Source: Eutreptiella sp. 'Long Island Sound 2002' (Eukaryota > Euglenozoa > Euglenophyceae > Eutreptiales > Eutreptiaceae). From it: 64,000 nt of DNA. Shown piece after piece: positions 1 through 10,018 of this stretch. The translations under genes and the position numbers were made by a program. How positions within the stretch are numbered: position 1 is the first letter of the stretch; every line of letters starts with the position of its first letter. The stretch is from the NCBI GenBank assembly GCA_964036045.1, contig OZ038384.1:53272385-53336384 (forward strand), in the 5' to 3' direction. Below the pieces are notes generated by a model. The model had not been told where the DNA came from and did not search any database. It saw only the letters and a list, made by a program, of their open reading frames with translations.

Positions 1-568
1 GTGGGGGCCATGCTCTATCGTGTCGTCCTTGTAGAGAGTCATGCGCATACTGGGTGGCAGGATACCTATGTCAGTGTTGACCATGACGTCACACCTCATA
101 ATTAGGTCCTGTTCCACATCAGACCCATGTCAGTCTTTCACCCTGTGGTACCGCACCCGTTTTTGTTTCATCGTGACCACTTTCAAGAAAAGTCTTTGGA
201 CACACCCTGTGATGCTATCTTTCTAAATCGCTGGGGGGAGAGCCTTGGACCAGGCTTCCCAGGCCTAATTTCCTTATCAGGACACAAGAGCCTGACACTG
301 GGTGCAGGGAGTTGTTGGTTACAACTGGTGTCCTGCACCATGTCTTGTGTGTGGCCTACTTTTGTTGATTGAGGTCATTTGTGTCTGTTGAGAGTGGGTT
401 GAGGGCACGATGGGGGGCACTCAGCTGGAATCCTTACAGTGACCCCCTACCCACGGGGGGGGCGTACCATCGGGCCATACGCCGACTCCCTCCCACTTTC
501 CAGCCAATTTCAGGGCGGGGGGGGGGGTGGGTCTGGGGGGGTGTCTGGCCGGCTGAAGGGGAGGGGCT
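1..568. other. No gene seen; G-rich intergenic DNA
   Basis: I see only short open frames with no family motif, and a G run near 516-526. Nothing here supports a gene. Confidence 0.5.
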
Positions 569-800
569 GCATTCTCGGGGATCCCCAAAGAAACGGGAAA
601 CAAAATCAGAATTGGCGGGGCCCACAAGTGGGCAGAAATGCTACATCACCCATGCATTCTTGGGGATCCCCAAAGAAAGGGGGACAAAATCAGAATTGGA
701 TGCCTAACCCCTGCCTTCTGGGAGGCCCACAAGTGGGCGGAAATGCTACATCACCAATGCATTCTCGGGCATCCCCAACAAAGGGGACAAAATCAAAGCA
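569..800. repeat. Imperfect tandem repeat, three units
   Basis: Units start at 569, 654 and 759, each with GCATTCTCGGGGATCCCCAA or a close variant. The first two continue through a CCCACAAGTGGGC palindrome and an AATGCTACATCACC stretch. Spacings are about 85 and 105 bp because the second unit carries an extra piece. The third unit is cut short by the A-rich tail of the neighbouring SINE-like element. Each unit has two small palindromes (GGGGATCCCC and CCCACAAGTGGG). Confidence 0.8.
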
Positions 801-952
801 AAAAAAAAATAAAAAAACAAAAACAAAAATTTTCCAAGGAGTCCCTGATCCTGCCTACAATCCTGCAGATTGACCCCACTGGGGTTTGAACCCAAAACCT
901 TCCAGTTGCAGAGGCACTGCTTTACCCACTAGGGTATGGCCCATCTCTGACA
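795..952 (-). repeat. tRNA-derived SINE-like element
   Basis: Read on the minus strand, the segment starts GGGCCATACCCTAGTGGGTA, which resembles a pol III A box. It is followed about 35 nt later by a B-box-like GGTTCAAACCCC. The 5' and 3' ends do not form a good acceptor stem, so a working tRNA is unlikely. After the head comes about 50 nt and then long T runs on the minus strand (A-rich at 795-836 on plus), which would act as a pol III terminator or tail. I infer a tRNA-derived SINE or tRNA pseudogene. Confidence 0.5.
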
Positions 953-1974
953 TACCCCTACACAGGGGTGGTATTCATAGTTGGTCCAATTTCGTTTTCA
1001 TCCACTATTGGGTTCTCCTAAAGAAACTGAGTATTTTGAGTATAGACACTTGGGGTGAAAACCCATTTTTCACCCTCTACTAAGTCAAGCAAAATTTCCT
1101 TCGGGCGCCTTTGGCGCCCATGGTCCGGCACTTCCCAGCCAAAACCCAGCAGGGGGGGGGGGGGTCGGCGTAAAGGGTCCGGTCCCGGCGCCCCCCCCCC
1201 CCCGTGCCCCTACCCCCCCCAAAAATTTTGACCCTATGGCGGGGGGGGGGTATGCAGGACTTGCAGGACTTGCAGTGGCACTGGTATGGCCTGGTGCTTT
1301 GGCTCAGGGCCACCCATCCCACAGGAGACCACCAAGGCTGTTGGGGTTGCGGGGACTGGGCATTCACTTTTTCCCCGCCAGCCATGGCAGATGGCAGGTC
1401 CCGAAACTGTGAACGATTCCCATTGACGGGGGGCTCTGAAAGCTCGTTTCTCCTGAGCTACTGCAACAGCTCCAACTCCAGAGGTCCTAACTCCTTCTGC
1501 CGAACACAGGGTCCACGACGAACTGAGTTGTCCCTTGCCACCCCACTTCAACCAGGGGGAGAGTCACACTATAGCAAGTCATGTGACCCCCATAGGTGGG
1601 GGTGCACCCAAAGACAAAAAGCATAAAGCAAGCACTGAGAGGGAGAGTGGCCGCATGGCAAGTCTAGGACTCCCAGGGGTCGAGTTGCACCTTTGATCAT
1701 GGGAGCACAAAGGCAAACCGGGAGAAACATGGGTCGTCCTTCTATTTTGACATTATGAGGCGGTGATCTTGTGGCCCTACCCTCACACCCTATCCCTATT
1801 TGCTCTCCCAACAACCCAAGGTGAGACAGACCCTCATAACTCACATGCCTGTTACACCCCACACCCTGCAGTGCCTGGATGCCCCATGGTGGAGACCATG
1901 GACCCCACCTGTGTCTACTGTTGGGCTCGACCAGTTGCCCAAAGGGAGAGCCCTTGCACTGCGCACGCACTGCA
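953..1974. other. No gene seen; G/C-run-rich DNA
   Basis: It holds long C and G homopolymers around 1151-1164, 1191-1203 and 1240-1250 and a short GCAGGACTT duplication near 1255. Open frames on both strands lack family motifs. Confidence 0.45.
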
Positions 1975-2084
1975 CGCGCACTGCGCGCTACTTTTTAGAC
2001 CAAGTTCCCCGTGAAGAGTCCCCGAGCACACCCCTTCCAAACGCCCTTATATCACCCTTGCCTCAGGAGCATGTCCCACTGTAG
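1975..2084. mobile_element. Terminal fragment related to DNA transposon H1
   Basis: The stretch GCGCGCTACTTTTTAGACC and the following 60 bp match, with scattered changes, the left end of transposon H1 at about 43,963-44,036, in the same orientation. Both continue with a GAAGAG(T/C)CCCC(G/A)AGCACACCCCTT block. Translated on the minus strand both give a KGC-A-GLF-like peptide before a stop, so the similarity may include a conserved protein end. The rest of this copy is not recognisable. Confidence 0.5.
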
Positions 2085-4320
2085 ACCCTGGGAGACCTCC
2101 TTCAGTGGGGGCGGGAGTTGGTCCATCTTCCATGAATGGGGGTGGGAGGATGGACCCGGGGGTGCTGGGTATGGCTGTCTAGCATAGCCCTGCTACCGAC
2201 CGTCTCGGGATGACGGCATGGTACGTCTTGGCTGGCATGAAGGATCCTTGGTGTTGATCATGCCCGTGAGGTCACCTTCGATTATAGTACTTGAACGTGA
2301 TATAGCACTTGGAGAGGATGCTCGATTGTCCCTCGGCCTTGATGATGATCCTGAGGTCCGACATCAGCCGTGCCTGCTCGCGGTCCCCATGATGGGGGGT
2401 TAACAACATGGATACATCACCTCTGCCTTCTTGAGGTCCCATGGTGGGGAGAAATCAACCTAGGAAAGAGTGGATGTCGTGGAAATGAGGGGAAAAAAGT
2501 GGGAAAAAATGGAAATGGGTGAAACTAGGTGAAAATCCAAAAATGCCAATTCCCCAATGTGGAAGAAGTATCCAAACGTACTCTCAAACAAGAATGATGC
2601 CCCCCTAGTATCACAAAGTATGGGTCTCTAGTACGGCCACACACCCAAATAGTTGCACTGCGCGAGACTGCGCTAAGTCCCCAAATAATGACCAGTGGCA
2701 CGACGCGCCGATGGATGGGATAGACAACATTGAACCCCCAACCGCCACAAAGGGCACTCATCCAAGCTTTTGGAAGAATACTCATACATACTCTTCCATG
2801 GCAGCGCCAACCTCACCCCCAACGGGGGTCTCTTCACCACATGTGACGCCTTTTTTTTGCCTTGTCATTCTGGATACCTTGGTCATCGGTAGCCTTTATA
2901 TGGTGAACCATTATTTGCCATAGCTTTGACTTCAAAGTACAAAAAACATATTTTTGGTGGTAGCCTAGGCTGCAATGCCATGAAAGAGGGAGTACAAGCA
3001 CAATTTGGGGTGCATAAGTGCACAACATTCAAAGTGGGTGTTGAACCCTTGCCATATCATGGTGGAGAGGCATCAACATGGCTACATCCTACGCTGCATC
3101 AGCCCCACTCAAGAAGAGCATGGAATGGGGTTGGTGAAATTTGGAATGGGAGTGGTGGTGTTTGGGTCGCAACAATCACACAATTTGAGTGCCCTATTAG
3201 GAACATCCTTGAAATTTTGAACATGTTGAGTATATTGAAGCGGTGTCGCTATAAAAATCATGGATCTCATTGGGGCGGTAACAATGGCTCACAACACGTG
3301 TGGTGCCAAGTAGGCTGGATGTAAGACTAATGGTACGCACAGGGGGCTTGGGGTTGATGCGTCCCAGTTGACCGTGCATAGCACTATCAGAGGTGGTAAA
3401 GGCTCCATTGACCCCACAGACAACGCCAAGACAACACCAGTGATGAAAGAATAGAAATCAGCGTTCCTACAATGGGTGTAGGGATGCTTTGTGCAGGGAC
3501 ATGCACATGCTGCTCTACCACCGTCTGCAATCTGTGAATTGGGGGGAGAAACTTGCCTAGCTTTGCCAACTCATCTGCCCTCTCATTACGAGGTATACCA
3601 ATCAGAGGGTGTCCAGAGGCAGTACAACAAGTACAAGAACAACAGCACTTGGCACTGTTCTATGGTGTTGTAAAACAATATCTAAATGTCAAGATTGGCT
3701 AGGGGTTCGCCGGGGGTGCACCATCCTGCTTCTTTTCAATGTCACATGTTCGTTGTAACCCATTTGTATACATATTGCGAATCTGTTGCAACAACTGTGT
3801 TGGGTGCTTCTGCTACATGCATTGCGGATAGTGTTTAGGCGGGATTTTGTGGTGCTGTGTCCAATGAGACAAGTTCCTGGCCTCCCCGATGGTCCACATC
3901 GAGGGTGTGTGGGGTTGGTGTAAGGATTGTGGTTGGGCACCCCCCCATGGAGGGTACCATGTGTGGGGTGGGGGGAGGGGAGGGGTGGGAAATTGCTCGC
4001 AGTGCTTCCTCCCAGACTCAGGATCAAACAGCATTCAAAATAAGAACCTGTGCCATTCCCATAGAGGGCCCTGGGTGCACCGTGTTGTGCCCACACCTTA
4101 GTGATCAAGTGGCATATTGTTCAGCGGCTTTACAAGGTTCAGTGAGGTGTAGCGGGCTTGTGCCGCCGCCCAGCCCTGAGGACGATTACCTACTTGGAGA
4201 ACCCGAAGGTTGCGAGTACTTAACCCTTTTGGAGTGTCACTGCCACCAACGGGACGTTCAAGAGAAGGCTCTGAACGATCCCTATCCAGCTACGTAAAGC
4301 GCCAAGTGCAGCACGCCACA
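2085..4320. other. No supportable gene; possible decayed transposon
   Basis: Short minus-strand frames (for example 2525-2785 and 2834-3028) look weakly protein-like but carry no motif I can name. I looked on the minus strand for the missing third exon of the acid phosphatase (a GHYP or GHHP motif) and did not find it. Confidence 0.4.
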
Positions 4321-4369
4321 ACACAAACACAAACACACACACACACACACACACATACACACACACACG
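4321..4369. repeat. (CA)n microsatellite
   Basis: A 49-bp run of CA dinucleotides with a few CAAA and CATA interruptions. It lies just beyond exon 2 of the acid phosphatase, within its presumed second intron. Confidence 0.95.
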
Positions 4370-4463
4370 AGTAAACTTGTGTCTTGATGCATGTGCACTG
4401 ATGCAATCACAGTTAGGATTTGCCATGATGGGTGCATTGCACTGCCTTGGTCCCCCTGCATAC

Positions 4464-4645
4464 TCAGAGACCAGCTGCTTGGCTAACCAAGGGATCTGGA
4501 CAGTGAAGAGGTCATATTTGCCTGCTGTCTGGTGGTAGTGGTCCAGGACGTACAGATCCAACAGTGGCTGCCCCTCGACGTAGTGCGTGACATTGTACCA
4601 CGGGGCTGGCAGCTGCCAGCGGCGGCTGCGTTGAGAGTACTTCAC
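4464..4645 (-). CDS. Purple acid phosphatase, exon 2
   Basis: The exon opens after a TTCACAG acceptor with GTGAAGTACTC, so the joined protein reads AAQ then VKYSQRSRRWQLPAPWYN. This matches the segment after the NHD metal motif in tartrate-resistant (ACP5-type) acid phosphatases, where an AYS-x5-RW-x2-P-x3-Y pattern is typical. It continues to LYVLDHYH and QIPWLAKQL, corresponding to the strand and helix before the family's GHYP motif. A likely donor is TCTGA|GTATGC at 4463. The following exons (GHYP, GHDH and the carboxy-terminus) are not found between here and the window start. They may lie outside the window, or the gene may be truncated. Confidence 0.75.
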
Positions 4646-5783
4646 CTGTGAATGCCAAGAGGGCGACCATAGACCAGCCAGTGCTTGGGCACCACCCTCT
4701 TTTTGACTGCAACGGATTCACATCCGCTGTCTTACATTCTCACAAGACTTCACAGGCGTGCATGGGGGGCCTAGAACATCGGCGCCTCCTCATCTTCAAA
4801 GGAATGCAGGCTGTCTGGATTGACGACTCCTCCAAGAAAAATGCAGAGTACACCCTCCACTTGTGCAAGCATGGTTTTGTGTCCCGCATTGTATCTCTGT
4901 GACAGGGCATGCATATAGCACCCCCCCTCCTCCCAGGTTCGCTGCGGCTTCGACCTTGGTCGGCTTGCCATCTGTCATGGGACATGGAGACGCTGTCGGA
5001 GTTTCTCCCATGGCTTAATGGTCCTTACACCCTGCCAAAAGGCATTGGAAAAGGCCTGCTGGGAAACAAAAAATGGTCCAAAATGTATTTTGCCAAAAGC
5101 GATATTGCACCACATAGAAAGCCAAAACAAGTGCAATTCCGTCTGTTTTGACCCTGTAAGTGGCATGTGTGTAAGGTGCAGGGCGATGACAGTGATGAAA
5201 CTTGTTTTGGTGTATTGTGTTGTGCTCTCAGGAGTTCATGGTTTCATGGGCATACATGGGTTCCTGCAACAACTGCGCATGCACGCTCGGCAATGCCCAT
5301 GCAGTGCCCATGCAGCGCCCGCACAGTGCGCACGTGGTGCATAGGTATCCCCATGGCTACCCCTCCTGTGCGTCTGCCTCTTGTTTCCATTCAGGTGCAC
5401 TGTCACCTCTGTCTCGGATGCAGGAGGAATGCCACTCCGCCAGGCACCACCAGCAATATTCTGGCCACTACGGCCCTGTGCACACCCTAAATCAAGGCTG
5501 CATGACGGGACCAAGCTGGTGAAGTAAGGGTCTTCGCAATGCACCAGGGCCACGGGGCACAAATCATCTTCTTCTCCCAAGGCATCCTTGTCTACCCATG
5601 TTCCATCATACGGGTTCATACCTAGAGCAGAGTGAGGCTTGACGCACTGCGTGCAAAGGCATCCCCCGTCAACCCTTTGAAATGCTGCTACAACCGCAAG
5701 ATTCAAACAGATGCACAGCACATCACACATTTCTGCCCCAGCTCTGCGGGGCCAGGTTGGGGGCCATTGTACAGCGGTTACAC
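4646..5783 (-). other. Intron 1 of the acid phosphatase
   Basis: It runs from GTGTAA to CACAG, 1,138 nt, phase 0. The splice is inferred from protein continuity: TAAQ on one side and VKYSQRSRRW on the other rebuild the family's conserved block without gap. A 164-residue open frame inside it (5236-5730, minus) has no recognised motif and is treated as intronic. Confidence 0.7.
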
Positions 5784-6320
5784 CTGCGCCGCCGTGCCCT
5801 TGCTCTGGTCATGGTTGCCCAAAGCAATGTACCACTTCGTACGGTGCAGGGCCGGATGCTTGAACACGTCCTCGAAGTTGGTGCGGAACAGGGGGTCATC
5901 CACACTCCCTACACCCTCCATGTAAAAATTGTCGCCGGTGCTCACCACAAAGGCTGCATCATGCCGCGCTGCATACTCGCCCATCTGCTCTGCAACGTGG
6001 TGCGTGGCATCCAGGGGCTTGCCCCAGTCCCCAATCACAAGGAATGTCAGTAAGTAGTGGGGGAGCACTGGCAGTGGCGCGATGCCAACTGGCTCTGTGG
6101 GCATGCCCCTCAGCGGTCTCCCTGACACACTGTCTTGCGTGCTGTCAAGCTGCTTACCCTGAGAAGCCGCCCGGGCGCCTGTCCAAAGGTGTGCTGCTGT
6201 AGCGGCTGCATCATGGCTGGAGGATGGATTTCCAGTCCAAAGGAACACTGGCAGCAGATAAATGAAGGAGAGCACAACTGCGCTGCAGGTCAGGCATCGC
6301 CTGAGCCAAAGCGCCTTCAT
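5784..6320 (-). CDS. Purple acid phosphatase (ACP5-type metallophosphoesterase), exon 1
   Basis: Exon 1 encodes about 179 residues. The start is MKALWLRRCLTC followed by a hydrophobic stretch at residues 13-30, so the product is probably secreted or membrane-anchored. Three calcineurin-like metal motifs are in order: FLVIGDWG, then STGDNFYMEGV, then YIALGNHD. The Tyr of GDNFY is the Fe(III)-ligand position of purple acid phosphatases. NFEDVF and the AAQ before the splice site also fit the ACP5 type. These enzymes hydrolyse phosphate monoesters at acid pH with a binuclear metal centre. It is the only apparently functional host gene recognised here, although its 3' half is not seen. No promoter element could be assigned. 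Confidence 0.85.
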
Positions 6321-7828
6321 GCACCTGGGGACAGTGTAGAGCTGAAGTCAGACACTAGTACACCAGAGTTCAAAAGGTGGCTCAGTGTGGGAGGTTGGAG
6401 TGGCAGGCAGATGGAATGCTTAAAGGGATCCTCAAGTACACGGGCCCCTGACCTCCACTACGGTTCCTGTGTGGTTGCTGGGTTCAAGCTAGGGACAACA
6501 CATGGGCAATCGGCTGCTCGGACTGCTGAGGTATGGGATGCGTGGGTTAGAGAGAGTGTCTGTGTCTGCCCTGCGCACCTGAAAGCATTAGCCATATTTC
6601 ATGCTGACAATCAACATCCTGACTGCAAGTAGGAGCACGTTGTGGCCATGCACAGGCCCACTCTCACAACCATTGAGATGCTCGCTGAAAACTGTCTCCG
6701 GAGTGCATGCTTTGCCGCAGTATTTCCAAAAAATGCCGACCATGCATGCGAGAGCAGAATGCATGCACCTCACACTGCAATACTCAAAAACTCAGCAAAC
6801 CTCCCAAAAGAGAGAGTGTGTGTGTGTGAGAGAGAGACAGACTGATATTAAACAGGACCCCCCCACCTGGAAATAATTAATGAATCCCGCTTACTAAGGT
6901 AAAGCTTTGTACGGACTGAAGTCAGTGAAAATGATGGTCGGACAGGGATTGAATGCCTGGCCATGATCTGACTATGGCTGTCACCCAGAACCAATCAATC
7001 ACAGTAACCCCCCCTCCCCCAAAGTAAGACCGAGGGGCTTACTTTTGGTCCAGCCGGTCCTAGGTCCCAAGAGGGGTCCTACTTTTTTTTGGGGGGGGGG
7101 GGGTGCTCCTACTTTGGGTCAGCCCATCCCCCCCCCCCCCCCCCGCATTACCTTTCCCACCATAGAAAATGCCTGAGCCCATGCTTGCATCCTTGCAGGT
7201 GCGCTTTGCAATGGCGGTGCACACCCTTGTGGCACAATGGGCCACATCCCCAATGTCTCTTGGGGGGGGGGGGGGGGCGCACGCCATTATAGATCCAATT
7301 CAGGCAATGGGTGGGAAGACATGAACATACTACAAATGGGTTTTGAAGTCAGCAGGGGGTAGGTTTTGCTACCTTGCATGCACCATGAGGATGGTCCTGG
7401 AGCTTGGGGGGGGGGAGGGGGGGTCTTACTTTTGGGACGGGGTCTTACTTTGGCCAGGATGTCTGGTTTTCAAGTGACCAGCATAATCCTGACCTCATGC
7501 CAGATTGACTCACGTCAATTGTGATACTGTTAGCTTCTCGGCAAACCTTCTCTTCAAACAATTTTTTGTATTCTGACACCGGAAACAGTTTGGGCCGTCA
7601 GGCCAATGGTGTACATGGGCACCTAGACCCAGATCATATGCATAGCAAGAATTGGTAAACCTTCCGCTTCATGCGTGTGAGGCATGTCTCCGTGCGGGGA
7701 CGCCGTCAGGGGAGCAACTCCTTGCTACTGTACACGAACTGCAGAGGTGTGATCTACCACAGCTCTGAGGAGCCCAACTGTCCACAACTGTGAAAGAAAA
7801 TGCAATGTAATAGGGCAAGAGAGTAGAT
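6321..7828. other. No gene seen; simple and G-run repeats
   Basis: It contains a mixed GA/GT repeat at 6810-6838 and G or C runs at 7090-7103, 7126-7144 and 7261-7277. Several scattered copies of a GGGGTCYTACTTT motif lie at 7020-7120 and 7410-7455. A GGCATTCAATCCC stretch (minus strand, near 6950) resembles a B box but has no A box. Confidence 0.5.
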
Positions 7829-9410
7829 GTGGGACGTGCTGAAAAACAGGCCCCAGGCCAATGTGCGGGGGGAGAAATAGCCATCATCTGTGAACGCCTT
7901 AGTCTAGCGAACAAGCGATCCTATAAGCCGTATGGTGTCTGTATGGTGAGTGTGACGCAATGGAGACCCTCTGAGCTGTACCACACACGAACCCCCCCCT
8001 GCCATGGGGGCGTGCCAGCTTGCAAGCTAGACCGCTGGGGGAAGGGGCGTGTTTGCATTCGGCCTCCACAGCCAGCTGGTGCTCTTTCTGGGCCCAGGCG
8101 TTGGTCAACCAGTGGTCCGAGGTCTGACTCCACCGAGTGGCCTTGTGCCGCCAGGTGCTGCTGAGTGCTATGGGATGCAGCTTGAGAGAAGAGGGTAAAA
8201 TTTTCCCTGCCCGCACTGTTGTATTGGTGATGGTAGAATTCGCGCCTCATATTCCCTCCATGGTCCCCGGGAGGCCCTCTAGAAAGACGTAAAATAAACT
8301 TGTTCCACCCCTTGACACGCCATGTGCAGCCGCTGGTTGTGGGCTCGCATACAATACATCACCATGGTCGCCTAGTTGGTGTACCGCCGATGGGCCATCG
8401 CCAGATGGTGGAGGGTGGCCCCGCCAAATCGTCTGTACCTGCCTGGTGTAGATTGCACACAGCTGTGCATGCAGGGATAAGGTGGGGAGGTATGAGTGCG
8501 CATATGAGTGGAGCCGAAGCAAAGAGGTAGCAACTTGCTCGTCCATGAGTAGGGACGCACGTGCCACCGAGTGCCAGAAGCAGAAGTTCATGCCCAGCAT
8601 GGTAGTGCGCCGACATTGAGATGGCAGTGCGCCCGGACATCGGCGGCCAGGTCCTGCCTGGCAACTGTCCACATGCGGTGGGCACGGGCCACACCACTCA
8701 TGGTGTACAGGGACAAAGGGCCACGACCGTGTTTGAGTGGGAAAGGGGGGGGGGGGGCGAGGAGGAAAAAACAGAGCGGGAGGAGACATAATCCTGTACG
8801 CGAGCGCACAGCGGGGCGGAGAGCTGAGGCAACACGCGCAGGAGTGCATTGGTGGTGTCCATGGTGGGGGTGTTTTCAAGCATTACACCCGCCCGGGCAT
8901 CCCGGGTGGGTCCCTTTCACTTTGGCCCTTTTTTGTGTTTTCCCGGCCGCCTCGGTTTGTAGTTTACCTGCACGTGCAAGACATCATCGGTAGGGTTTTT
9001 TCTCTGACTACTTTCCAACGCAGCGTCGTGTACCACACCGGTATGCTAGTAGCTTTCTCTCTACGTGCGCCCATAGCCATCTACAGCATGGGAAGCGGAC
9101 AGCAGCCATTGCTGGGCCAGGTCGGCCCATGGGCCCCAGGTGCGAACCCATTGCTGCAGGAACCCCGGCGCAGTGGATCAAGCGGGCGTGTGGTGTACCA
9201 CAGTGTGTGTCGGAGTAAAGTCCACATTGGACTTTGGCCTTTTCCCAGGGGGGCGAGGAGCCGTGCCAACTAATGTTGCCCCGAAGCCACCGGAGCCACG
9301 CCTGGCGACGCTGCGCGTGCAATGGGAGCCACGTGACCCAGTGCACTCCGCAGTGCGTGGGGTATGGCTGCAACGCTTTTGTTCAAACAATCTTTCGCCG
9401 TGTTGAATAG
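7829..9410 (-). other. Possible badly decayed coding DNA, not identified
   Basis: Minus-strand frames at 8247-8879 and 9008-9373 are long for this window and are interrupted by shifts. I could find no catalytic motif of RT, endonuclease, RNase H or transposase. Whether it is a retroelement remnant is unknown. Confidence 0.25.
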
Positions 9411-9997
9411 GTTAAGATGGCCCCAACCGCACAACTGCTAGAAGTACAAAGTGCAGACGCGACGTCCCAATATGGTTGAGGTGAAGCTGCCCACTAAGCC
9501 AAAAAGCTGACCTATAGCAAACCTACATCCAAAACAAGCAACCAAAAATAGGCCACACATAGCCAAACCAAATAGATGGCAAGCAGAAGTGCTGGAGAAG
9601 GCTCAAAGAAGAGATAGAAGAGAGAAGACTAACAACCATCAGACAACTCGCACCGCAAAGCAGCTGGCAATGTTTGCCTGTCCCAAAGCTAGTGCTCTGC
9701 AGCCGGCTCCTTTTGAGCGCTCAGCACCCGTAGGACTTAGGCGGCCATTTATGTAGATGCATAGAACACCTAGGCCCAAAACCTAGAAAATGAGGAACCT
9801 TTTTGATCCCCCAAAAGCGCGTAAAATTTGTTTTCTGGCTATTATTCATTGTTTTTGGGCTCTTTCTTCGGGGCAAATGTCCGACCGCAAAGCAAAAATT
9901 AATGCTAGTCCACCCACCATGTGTAAAACCGCTGTAATACAATACATAAACAATTGCAGTCAAAATCGCACTACATATTGCAGGCAGTGAAGAGACA
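9411..9997. other. No gene seen; AT-richer intergenic DNA
   Basis: The base composition is lower in GC than the flanks. An 80-codon minus-strand frame (9721-9963) has no recognisable motif. Confidence 0.5.
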
Positions 9998-10018
9998 ATT
10001 CAAAACTTAAGTTCAATC
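9998..10018. repeat. Target-site duplication of LINE-C, left copy
   Basis: This 21-bp sequence starting ATTCAAAACTTAAG is repeated without mismatch at 12405-12425. The bases just outside each copy differ, which fixes the length at 21 bp. The two copies bracket the LINE-C fragment exactly. Confidence 0.9.

Noticed and set aside
5236-5730. 164-codon minus-strand frame as an acid phosphatase exon
   Set aside because: Joining exon 1 directly to 4,645 restores the family sequence without gap; the 5.2-5.7 kb frame has no phosphatase motif.
6925-6990. tRNA-like B box on the minus strand
   Set aside because: No A box at a suitable distance and no stems.
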